A stretch of 64,000 nt of DNA, taken from Lewinellaceae bacterium. GTDB lineage: Bacteria; Bacteroidota; Bacteroidia; Chitinophagales; Saprospiraceae. The translations under genes were made by a program, and so were the position numbers. Each line of letters starts with the position of its first letter. Position 1 is the stretch's first letter. Of the stretch, positions 30,091 to 38,104 are shown piece by piece. Location: NCBI GenBank assembly GCA_020636075.1, contig JACJYO010000004.1, positions 310,001 to 374,000 on the forward strand, read 5' to 3'. The notes beneath the pieces are model-generated. The model saw only the letters and a list, made by a program, of their open reading frames with translations, was not told the origin of the DNA and searched no databases.

Positions 30091-30876
30091 ATGAAAATTC
30101 TCACGATTGCTTCCCTACTGTTTTTTGCCATACAAGCCTTTGCCGATCTGGGCGGTTGCGTAGTGTACAAGGCCAAATATGTGATGAAAAACGGCCAGTC
30201 GGTTACGGGCTATTTGCCCCTGTGGTCTTACGAGGATTATTCCTATCTGGACGAGCACAGCCAAAGCAATGCCTATTGCAGCGACAAGGCATTTCAGCAA
30301 CTGCTCAACCGCGTTTTTTACCAGGAGCAAAAGAAACTCGAATTCGGTCTTTTTGAAAAACTGGATTTGGTGCAATTCAGCCAGGCCGCAAGCCGGAACC
30401 AACCATTTTCAGTGGGTTGTGCTTTTACGGATTCCAGTTCCATCCGGGCCCTGCACCTGGATAGTATCCGGTACACGGTTTTTTTACAAGCAAAAAATGC
30501 GGAATGGGATTATCCGGAAATCGCTATTCAGGTTTTGGATGTAAAAACGGCCAATATGATGCGGGAACAAAAGGTGGTAAACCATGCCGGCCTTTCCCAT
30601 CCGTCTATGCCGGAGCAGCCGGGCTCGATTTATGAATACTTTTTTGACGAGTATGTTGTTTTGAATTACAACAAAAACATTTCCCAGGCGGCGCTTGAGG
30701 CCAAACTGGCAGCGCTTTCGGAACAATTCTACGCCCCTGAACTGCGGTATGTTCAATCCCAAGGCACCATGAGTGGGAAGCAATTGAAACAGGAGAAACA
30801 GCGCGTGGTGCTACCGATTATTTTGCAATTGCGGGAGGAGGGTGTTATTCTGATCCAGCGGTATATGACTTGTTGA
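30091..30876 (+). CDS. Exported protein of unknown function
   Basis: 261 residues with a signal peptide (about 1-19, ending AFAD). The mature part is a mixed alpha/beta sequence with two tyrosine-rich segments (GYLPLWSYEDYSYLDEHSQS and IYEYFFDEYVVLNYNKN) and a C-terminal amphipathic helix followed by VVLPIILQLREEGVILIQRYMTC. No known family was recognised. It starts 21 bp after the sigma-factor stop on the same strand, so it may be cotranscribed with the ECF42 operon and could be one of its targets, though this is only positional. Confidence 0.65.
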   Translation: MKILTIASLLFFAIQAFADLGGCVVYKAKYVMKNGQSVTGYLPLWSYEDYSYLDEHSQSNAYCSDKAFQQLLNRVFYQEQKKLEFGLFEKLDLVQFSQAASRNQPFSVGCAFTDSSSIRALHLDSIRYTVFLQAKNAEWDYPEIAIQVLDVKTANMMREQKVVNHAGLSHPSMPEQPGSIYEYFFDEYVVLNYNKNISQAALEAKLAALSEQFYAPELRYVQSQGTMSGKQLKQEKQRVVLPIILQLREEGVILIQRYMTC

Positions 30877-30972
30877 GAACGAGGCTGTACCATAAGTCCT
30901 CGCACGCGCAGGCAATTCCAAATTTTTTATCCACGGAGACAGGGAGGGCAGGGAGGTTTTTTGCTCCGCCGT

Positions 30973-31113
30973 GTCAACCCCACCCCCATCCCCTCCCCCC
31001 GCGGGGAGGGGGGCTTGATTCGGCGTTACTATTTGATTGCGTCAACGGAATCAAGACTTAGCGTGAGGGCAGGCTCCCCTCCCTAGGGGGGAGGGGATGG
31101 GGGTGGGGTTGAC
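30973..31113. repeat. ~140-bp G/C-run palindromic repeat, copy 1
   Basis: Arms GTCAACCCCACCCCCATCCC (30973-30992) and the complement ending at 31113 flank a core containing TTTGATTGCGT and GTGAGGGCA. The same organisation occurs at 35131-35272. Outside, both copies share a CCACGGAGA-containing flank on the left and AAGTCnTAGGACGAG on the right, so the full unit may be about 250 bp. It fills the 30877-31187 gap; no gene is seen. Confidence 0.8.
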
Positions 31114-31187
31114 GCGCAAAAGGCCGAAAAAGTAGAACTCAAGAAAATCGTGTGCTTCAAGTCTTAGGACGAGAAATCAAAATTATT

Positions 31188-31901
31188 TTACCGCCATTTC
31201 AAATGCCCCAAATACCCAAATGCACCTACATTTTCGTGCGTTTCCAATTGCATCGGATTTATACTCCAGGCCTGCGCGACCTCCAAAACATGTTCCACGT
31301 CCGGATAAACGGAGCGATCCCAGTAGGCTTCATCTGCTGCATCTTCCGAATTGGTATCCAGCAGCGCCCATTGTTGCTCAATGGCTGTCGGTTTGCCTTC
31401 GATGATGGTAACGCCGTCGCCGATGCTGTACAGCCGCTCGGTTTTCCCTTGAACTGATTTCATCCAAAAGGCGGAGCCGGTGCCCCGGTGGTTTCCGAAT
31501 AATTGGGCTTCTCCGAACCGGGCGCTCAATCGATCCAAAAATATCCTCGCCTGCTCCAGCACGGGCGCTTGCGGCACCGGCAAATCGCTTCCAAGAGCGA
31601 GTATCCACCCGTCGATCGGCGGGAGTACGAAAATGCCGGTGCTGAAGTTCCTGAGCATCCCTTCGACCCAGTTTGCTTTTTGCACATGAGTTACCTCCAG
31701 GGCATTAAGCAGACTGTCGGTATCCTCGGTTTTTACAGCGATCCAGACGCATTTGTAGCCGAAGTTGACGGGTTTGGCAGGGTCGCGCTTTTCCAGTTCC
31801 TGCTCCCAGAGCGATTTTGGGGGTGGTGTTGACTGGGAAAAGAGTTTGGAAAGCCAGCTGAACATCAGGAGGAGGATGGTTAAGGTGATTTTTTTGTGCA
31901 T
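31188..31901 (-). CDS. Exported or membrane-anchored protein of unknown function
   Basis: 237 residues with an N-terminal hydrophobic signal (about 3-22, ITLTILLLMFSWLSKLFSQ). The mature domain has recognisable segments FGYKCVWIAVKTEDTDSLLNAL, GIFVLPPIDGWILALGSDLP, GTGSAFWMKSVQGKTERLYSIGDG and YWDRSVYPDVEHVLEVAQAWSINP. I have no family name for it; the pattern suggests a compact alpha/beta domain with conserved tryptophans. It lies downstream of the GH115-like gene on the same strand (45 bp gap), but a functional link is not evident. Confidence 0.6.
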   Translation of the reverse strand: MHKKITLTILLLMFSWLSKLFSQSTPPPKSLWEQELEKRDPAKPVNFGYKCVWIAVKTEDTDSLLNALEVTHVQKANWVEGMLRNFSTGIFVLPPIDGWILALGSDLPVPQAPVLEQARIFLDRLSARFGEAQLFGNHRGTGSAFWMKSVQGKTERLYSIGDGVTIIEGKPTAIEQQWALLDTNSEDAADEAYWDRSVYPDVEHVLEVAQAWSINPMQLETHENVGAFGYLGHLKWR

Positions 31902-31946
31902 GCTAATTCGGTTTATTGGTACGTCTTAAAATTGGAAACCATGCGC

Positions 31947-34838
31947 TTATCGTTTTTCAATAAACAAACTCTCCGGCGGCCCCAAATAACTCGGTTTCAA
32001 GCCGCCGGCATCGAACACAAATTTTTGGATGACTACGCCGGGGTCCATCGCCCACACTTTCAGCGTATGCACGCCGGCTTTCAGGTTTTTGTGCAAGGTT
32101 GTTTTTTTCTTGATGTGGTTGGCGACGGATTCCGTCCACCATGTGGCATATTGCCAATCGGGTTTGGTTTCGTTTTCATTGATATTCAGGATCTGCGGTT
32201 CCTCGTCGTCAATGGCGATGGCAAATTGTAAACCGTCGTTTTTTTGATAGTTCTGCGTCGGGGAAAGGTATGTCTCTAGTTGCAGGTCGCCGTCTTCAAA
32301 TACGGTAAACACGTATTCCGCGCGGGCCGTGTTTTTGTCCGGCATTTGTCGATCCATATTTGCGGGTTCGGGCATGATGGCGGAAAGTGTCCGGCCCAGA
32401 TTGGGAACGACCGTCCACCGTGCCTGTTCGCCGTCAAATTTGCTCGTAAAGTGCGCGGCTTCTATCGACACAACGCCATTGTTTTCTATAAAACCGGATG
32501 CTTTTGGCAAATTAGAACGGATGGGGACCTTTACCCGGAAGCGTTGACCGGCGCCTGAAATTTCGATCGCACCTACGGCATTTCCTTTTGGCGCTTTGCT
32601 CCAATCGATGCTTACGTCTATTTTTTGGTCGAACCCGATCGTTCCGCCGGTTGCCGACAGGTTGATCCAGTCTTCCGGCGCTGTCACTGAAAACTCTAGT
32701 TTTTCTGCACCGCGGTTAAATATTTCCAGGTAATACTGCTGATCGTTTATGGGGTCGAAGGCCGAAAACGATCCGTTGTACAGCCCGTCGCCTTCCACGC
32801 TGAAACCGCGCCAGGCCGGTTCTGAGCCGTATTCCACCCTATAACCGAGGGAGGCCGTCTGTTGCGTTTGGATATAGGAAACAGCGGGCATTTTATTGGC
32901 GGGCGGATGGTTCCAATGCGTGTAGCCCAGGTGTGTTTGCGACATCATGTGGTTCCACTTGCCGTTTTCCAGGTCATCATGGAATTGCCGGGTAAGTGCT
33001 GCATCTTTTTCAAATAACGCTCTTACCTGGTCAGCATAGAAATTGGCAGAAGCCCCTCCCTGCTCGGCATAGTATTTATTTTTTGCAGCGGCGATATAGA
33101 GTTCATTGAGATTGCTGCACATGGCAAGGGGAGCGTGCACTAATTGGTAGTAGGCGGGTTTTTGTTCTTCCGGCAGCTGCGCATAAATGCGGTCGCTTTT
33201 TTCCAGAAGTTGACGAAACTCCCCGAGCACCCGGTCGGCTTCGCGGTAATGCACGAGGCTGTACGTCTCCGGGCTCAGCATTTCCGGGGTGCGCCTTGCA
33301 TTGTATTTGGTATAGAGAGAAATAATATGGCCTATGTCTTCGGCAAATTCGGGGCTGAACTGCTGTGCCGCCCAGCGGGTATAATACCCGGGCAAATCCG
33401 CGGCTTTAAACGCGTTGACATCCCAGGCAAAATCAAGAAAAAAGCTGATCGGGAATTCCATCGGCTTTATATCGCCGACATTGACCAGCCACAGATTTTT
33501 TACGCCCCATTGGTAGCTCAGATTTAATTGTTCCCAAGCGCGTTCAATTTGGGTGACATTTTGCCAACGGTACGAAACCGGCGCGCCTACGTAGTCGAAA
33601 TGATAGTACATGCCAAACCCTCCCTTATACTGCCGGTCTTCTTTTTTGGGTAAAATGCGCACGTTGCCCCAGTTGTCGTCACAAAACAAAATGGTGATAT
33701 CGTCATCTACCCGCATGCCTTTGTCGTAGTACTCCTGAACTTCCTTATAAATAGCCCAAACCTGCGGCGTCGCGTCGGCGGGTCTTCCCGTTACCGTCGA
33801 GATAATATTTCGTTGGTCGGCGATAATGGTTTTCATCAGATCGACAGCGGCTTCTTCGGTCATGGCCTCGTCGCCATCGCCCCGCATGCCAACCGTCACC
33901 ACGCTTTCAAAACCATTCATACGCTCGATACCGCCGCGCCAGAATTCCTGCAACTGCGCTTTATTCGTTTCATAATTCCAGGCGCCGCCCTGAAAACGCC
34001 GCCATTCATCATGAGCCCGCATCATGGGTTCGTGGTGGCTGGTCGAGATCACGATGCCGTATTCATCCGCCAATTCCGGATTCAGGGGATCGTCGTCTGC
34101 GAATGCCGAGGGCAACCACATGGCGGGCCATAAATAGTTGGCTTTATGGCGCAGCAGCAATTCAAAAACCTTCTCGTAAAACAGGTGGTTAAACCCGCCA
34201 AATTTTTCCTTAGCCCAGTTGCGCAAGGCGGGCGCCTCGTCGTTTATAAAAATACCGCGGTACTTCACCGATGGCGCCGTTGAAATGTAGGTCAGTGGCT
34301 CCAGGCCAAGTTCAGCGCTTTTCACGGGCGGCACATCTGCCCACCAGTACCAGGGCGATACGCCTATTTTTTCCGACAGGGTAAATACACCGTATGCCGT
34401 GCCCCGTTTGTCGCTGCCGGCAATGAGCAGGGCTTTATCGATACCGGCGGCCGGTTTCTCGATGGTTTTGATGACGAAGCGCTCCCAGGCGCCGCGAATA
34501 CTGGTCAGTTCCGGATGCTTTGCTGCCAGGGCGTCGATCAGCTTATTCCGGCCGACTGTACCAAGGATGACCACATTGCCGCTCAGGCCTTTCGTGGCGG
34601 TTGCGATTTCGGGTTTATGGCCGGTCACCCGCTGAATATCTTCCGCAAATAACCGGGCGCTCCGGGCGGTCAGTTTCGAATCGGCAGGATCGTAGTAGAT
34701 CGTAGTTCGTTGACTGGCGCATACCAGCTCAAAATTTGCACCATCCGATACGTTCGAATGCTTGACCTTGATTTGGGCAACGGCAATTTGCGAGAGGAGG
34801 AGCAGGATGGCCAGAAGTCGGAGCTGGTGTTGGATCAT
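31947..34838 (-). CDS. Glycoside hydrolase family 115-like (alpha-glucuronidase) protein
   Basis: 963 residues with a signal peptide (about 1-21). GH115 enzymes remove (4-O-methyl)glucuronic acid from xylan. Family-like blocks: an N-terminal domain with YYDPADSKLTARSARLFAEDI and IAGSDKRGTAYGVFTLSEKIGVSPWYWWADVPP (about 145-175), then the barrel with KYRGIFINDEAPALRNWAKEKFGGFNHLFYEKVFELLLRHKANYLWPAMW (about 190-245), GIVISTSHHEPMMRAHDEW and DDNWGNVRILP, and a C-terminal beta-sandwich region. Length is typical. It is exported, so it acts in the periplasm or outside. There are no other xylan genes beside it, which is unusual. Confidence 0.9.
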   Translation of the reverse strand: MIQHQLRLLAILLLLSQIAVAQIKVKHSNVSDGANFELVCASQRTTIYYDPADSKLTARSARLFAEDIQRVTGHKPEIATATKGLSGNVVILGTVGRNKLIDALAAKHPELTSIRGAWERFVIKTIEKPAAGIDKALLIAGSDKRGTAYGVFTLSEKIGVSPWYWWADVPPVKSAELGLEPLTYISTAPSVKYRGIFINDEAPALRNWAKEKFGGFNHLFYEKVFELLLRHKANYLWPAMWLPSAFADDDPLNPELADEYGIVISTSHHEPMMRAHDEWRRFQGGAWNYETNKAQLQEFWRGGIERMNGFESVVTVGMRGDGDEAMTEEAAVDLMKTIIADQRNIISTVTGRPADATPQVWAIYKEVQEYYDKGMRVDDDITILFCDDNWGNVRILPKKEDRQYKGGFGMYYHFDYVGAPVSYRWQNVTQIERAWEQLNLSYQWGVKNLWLVNVGDIKPMEFPISFFLDFAWDVNAFKAADLPGYYTRWAAQQFSPEFAEDIGHIISLYTKYNARRTPEMLSPETYSLVHYREADRVLGEFRQLLEKSDRIYAQLPEEQKPAYYQLVHAPLAMCSNLNELYIAAAKNKYYAEQGGASANFYADQVRALFEKDAALTRQFHDDLENGKWNHMMSQTHLGYTHWNHPPANKMPAVSYIQTQQTASLGYRVEYGSEPAWRGFSVEGDGLYNGSFSAFDPINDQQYYLEIFNRGAEKLEFSVTAPEDWINLSATGGTIGFDQKIDVSIDWSKAPKGNAVGAIEISGAGQRFRVKVPIRSNLPKASGFIENNGVVSIEAAHFTSKFDGEQARWTVVPNLGRTLSAIMPEPANMDRQMPDKNTARAEYVFTVFEDGDLQLETYLSPTQNYQKNDGLQFAIAIDDEEPQILNINENETKPDWQYATWWTESVANHIKKKTTLHKNLKAGVHTLKVWAMDPGVVIQKFVFDAGGLKPSYLGPPESLFIEKR

Positions 34839-35130
34839 GCTGGAACGTTTGATATTGTACGCCGGGTAGAAGCTGTACAGACTTTATTGCCGCAAGTTAA
34901 TGCATGCACCAGCATATAAAACTGGCAGATTGGAATTGAAAAAGTCCTTTGGGTTCAGTGTCAGGAATGTGCTTGCCAGGCTTGGCTCTTTCGCAAAATA
35001 TTTGGTGAAAAAAACGCTCATCGTGCTGATCGGGAGAACCATTTCGTTTTGCCTGGTATTGCCGGTGGGAGAGGGGTAGTTTTTTTACCACGGAGACATG
35101 GAGGGCACGGAGTTTTTTTGCCTTTTGCGC

Positions 35131-35272
35131 GTCGGCCCCACCCCCATCCCCTCCCCCCGCGGGGAGGGGGCCTGATCGCACGTTTCATTTTGATTGCGTA
35201 AGCGAGAACAGGAATTATGTTGAGGGCAAGCCCCCCTCCCCGCGGGGGGAGGGGATGGGGGTGGGGTTGACC
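35131..35272. repeat. ~140-bp G/C-run palindromic repeat, copy 2
   Basis: Arms GCCCCACCCCCATCCCCTCC (from 35135) and the complement ending at 35272. The core shares TTTGATTGCGT and TTGAGGGCA with copy 1 at 30973. The left flank has CCACGGAGACATGGAGG at about 35089. The whole stretch 34839-35634 has no supportable gene; besides this element it contains A/T-rich filler and the hairpin at 35581-35610. Confidence 0.8.
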
Positions 35273-35580
35273 CACAAAAAACCAGAAAAGTTAAACGCCT
35301 AGAATTCATGGGAAGTGGAAAGCCCCGAAGTCGTAGGACGAGCGGTGGTAAAGCCTGCCTTAGCCGGACCATATTTTAGAACTCCTAAAAGTAATAATAT
35401 GAATTGAAAACCAGGTGTTTGCGGCGAAAAGACCTTCGCAAATTTCACGCGAAAAAGGTTAGGGTTTTGTTAAAAAAAGACCGTTTCTCGGAGGTTTTCG
35501 AAACTTCAGGCCTTTGGTTTTCAGCGGTTTGTACTCGGGAATTGTTGTTGGCAGTATAAATTTTCACCCGGAATGCAAAA

Positions 35581-35610
35581 CGTCGGCAGGGGTTCCGAAC
35601 CCTGCCGACG
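35581..35610. repeat. CGTYGGCAGGG hairpin family, copy A
   Basis: CGTCGGCAGGG and CCCTGCCGACG flank an 8-base loop, 24 bp beyond the stop of the fifth-transcribed permease gene. It is one of five copies in the window. Confidence 0.85.
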
Positions 35611-35634
35611 TTGGCAAACCGAACCATCGGCAGT

Positions 35635-38028
35635 TCACTCACTCCGCAAACTCTCCACCGGATTCAGCAGCGCCGCCCGCGCACTCTGCACCCCCACGGT
35701 CAAAAAAGCAATCGCCACAGCCACCAAACCGGCCAGTCCGAAGAACCACCATTCCAGCTGGATCCGGTAGGGGAAATCCTGCAACCAACGGCTCAGCCCG
35801 TACCAGGCGATCGGAGCGGCGAGCAAAAAGGCGAGCAGCACGAGCTGGAGAAAATCTTTGGACAACAGCCCAACGATACCGGAAACTGTGGCGCCCAGCA
35901 CCCGGCGGATGCCGATTTCCTTGACCCGCCGCTCCGCAGCGAAAGTCGCCAGGCCAAACAAGCCCAGGCAGCCGATAATGAAGGCCAGCATCGAGAACAC
36001 TGCAAATACCCAACCGAGCCGGGCCTCTTTTTCGTACAATTGGTTGAGGTTATCATCGAGGAAAAAGGGATCGAAGGGGCGCTCGGGCTCAAATTCCTGC
36101 CAGACTTTTTTCAAACTCCGGAGCGTACCCGACACATCGCCCGGCGCCAGCCGAACCGCCACATAGGAATACCAGCTCGGCCGGATCGTAATGGCCAGGG
36201 GCCGGATAGCCTCCTGCAATTTGGAGAAATTGAAATCTTCCAACACGCCGATGACTTGCCCTTCCGGACCAAACTTGATGCGCTTGCCTTCGGCTTCCTT
36301 CCAGCCAAATTGCCCCAGCGCCGCTTCATTGAGCAGAAAAGCAAAGGTATCCGTGGGATGTGTCGCATCAAAAGCGCGCCCGTGTTTGAGCGCTACATCG
36401 AACGTGGACATAAAATCGAAATCGACAAACATCCCGGGAATTTGCTGTACATCTTTCAGGCCCTCCACCTGGAAGGGGCAAACCTGAACATCCCTGCCCA
36501 CGATATTCGACAGCGCGCAGGCATGCATTACTTTAGGTTCGCGGGTCAGCCGCTGTTTGAATGCATCGATCTGGTTTTGCTGTTTAATGCCTGTTCCCCG
36601 GATCGGGATCATGAGCAGTTGTTCTTTATCAAAGCCCAATTCTTTTTCCTGCAAAAACCGGTGTTGCTGCTGGATCACCAACATGCCCGTAAGCAGGGCG
36701 ATTGAAATACAAAACTGAAAAACCACCAGGCTTTTGCGCAGCAGGGCCGAACGGCTTTTGGCCGGGCCGTCACCGGTCATGTTCAGACCCTCGACCGGTT
36801 TGTACGCCGACAGAAACAGGGCCGGATAGATACCCGCCAGCAATCCCACCACCACGGCCAATGCCGCCAAGCTGCCCAACACTTTTTCGGTGCCGATCAG
36901 ATCCAGGTCCAGCGTGATCCCCAGCGATTCCCGGAACAGGGGTAAACTCAGCGTTGCCAAAAAATAGGCTCCACCGGCGGCGATAAAACTCAGCAGCAAA
37001 CTCTCGCCCAAAAACTGCCACACCAGTTGCGACCGGCCGGCGCCGATCGTTTTGCGCACCGCAATTTCTTTGGCCCGCTGGGCAGAACGCGCTGTCGACA
37101 GGTTCATAAAATTGATGCAGGCAATCAGCAACACAAACAAGGCGATCAGTGTGAACATCCAGACGGACTGTTCGCTGCCGTTGACCTGCAGCTCCTGGTA
37201 CAGGTTCGAGTGCAGGTGGATGTCCGTCAGGGGTTGTAGGAAAAACTCGAGTTTGGAGCGCAGCCACTCGGGGGCATGGGTTTGAGTGAATTTCGGCAAC
37301 TGCGCGGCCAGGCGTTCTGCCGGCAAATCGGGCGGCAACAGCACGTAGGTGTGGCAGGGGTTCCAGTACCAGCCGTCCCAGCTGAACGAGGTGCCGCTGG
37401 CCTTGAACAGGGCTTCAAGGTTCTGGAAGGAAGCCAGAAAATCAAACTGAATATGCGAGGTCGGCGGCAGATTTTCCATGACGCCGGTTACGGTAAATTC
37501 CAGCTGGTTTTCAAATTCCAGGGTTTTGCCCAAGGGGTTTTCCGTGCCAAAATACTTTCGGGCCATATCCTCCGTCAGCACGATGGAAAAGGGCGCCGAC
37601 AGGGCGGTAGTCGGATTGCCACTCAGAAAGGGAAAGGTAAAAATGTCAAAAACCGTGGAGTCGGTAAAAAGCAGGGCGTCTTCATAAAAACGTTTGTCTT
37701 CATAGCGCAGCAGCGGCACTTTTTCAAATGTTTTATAAAAACGAGTCGTTTTCACACCGGGAAATGCCGCGGCCAGGGTTGGCCCGACCGGAATACCAAT
37801 GCTCGCCGAACTTTCCACAATTTTCCCGTTTTCCCAAAATGTTTCCGCCAGGCGATAGATCCGGTCGGCCTGCGCGTGGTGCCGGTCGTAATTCAATTCG
37901 GTGTAAACAATGGCCAAAATGATCAGGCAACAAGCCATGCCAATGGCCAAACCAAAAATATTGATGGCGGTATAGCCCCTGGATTTTTGCAGGTTTCGAT
38001 AACTGATTTTTAAATAATTTAGGAACAT
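35635..38028 (-). CDS. MacB/FtsX-like ABC transporter permease (array member 5, last in transcription order)
   Basis: 797 residues. The architecture is that of long Bacteroidota MacB-like permeases: N-terminal membrane helix (INIFGLAIGMACCLIILAIV), MacB periplasmic core domain (about 45-240), FtsX block (CINFMNLSTARSAQRAKEIAVRKTIGAGRSQL near 300), two helices, a second helix and periplasmic domain (from about 420), and a second FtsX block (RVKEIGIRRVLGATVSGIVGLL near 690), ending in PVESLRSE. Such proteins are mechanotransmission-type permeases that need a separate ATPase. No ATPase is encoded in this window. Substrate is unknown. Confidence 0.9.
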   Translation of the reverse strand: MFLNYLKISYRNLQKSRGYTAINIFGLAIGMACCLIILAIVYTELNYDRHHAQADRIYRLAETFWENGKIVESSASIGIPVGPTLAAAFPGVKTTRFYKTFEKVPLLRYEDKRFYEDALLFTDSTVFDIFTFPFLSGNPTTALSAPFSIVLTEDMARKYFGTENPLGKTLEFENQLEFTVTGVMENLPPTSHIQFDFLASFQNLEALFKASGTSFSWDGWYWNPCHTYVLLPPDLPAERLAAQLPKFTQTHAPEWLRSKLEFFLQPLTDIHLHSNLYQELQVNGSEQSVWMFTLIALFVLLIACINFMNLSTARSAQRAKEIAVRKTIGAGRSQLVWQFLGESLLLSFIAAGGAYFLATLSLPLFRESLGITLDLDLIGTEKVLGSLAALAVVVGLLAGIYPALFLSAYKPVEGLNMTGDGPAKSRSALLRKSLVVFQFCISIALLTGMLVIQQQHRFLQEKELGFDKEQLLMIPIRGTGIKQQNQIDAFKQRLTREPKVMHACALSNIVGRDVQVCPFQVEGLKDVQQIPGMFVDFDFMSTFDVALKHGRAFDATHPTDTFAFLLNEAALGQFGWKEAEGKRIKFGPEGQVIGVLEDFNFSKLQEAIRPLAITIRPSWYSYVAVRLAPGDVSGTLRSLKKVWQEFEPERPFDPFFLDDNLNQLYEKEARLGWVFAVFSMLAFIIGCLGLFGLATFAAERRVKEIGIRRVLGATVSGIVGLLSKDFLQLVLLAFLLAAPIAWYGLSRWLQDFPYRIQLEWWFFGLAGLVAVAIAFLTVGVQSARAALLNPVESLRSE

Positions 38029-38048
38029 GGCGATGTTGATTTACCCGC

Positions 38049-38081
38049 AACGTTGGCAGGGTTTCAAACCCTGCCAACGTT
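38049..38081. repeat. CGTYGGCAGGG hairpin family, copy B
   Basis: AACGTTGGCAGGG and CCCTGCCAACGTT are perfect arms around TTTCAAA, in the 76-bp gap between the 35635 and 38105 permease genes. Confidence 0.85.
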
Positions 38082-38104
38082 CGAATTAACGTATTTACCT
38101 TAAC

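Noticed and set aside
34897..35642. Small open frames in the 34.8-35.6 kb gap
   Set aside because: They are made of palindromic repeat sequence and encode low-complexity peptides.
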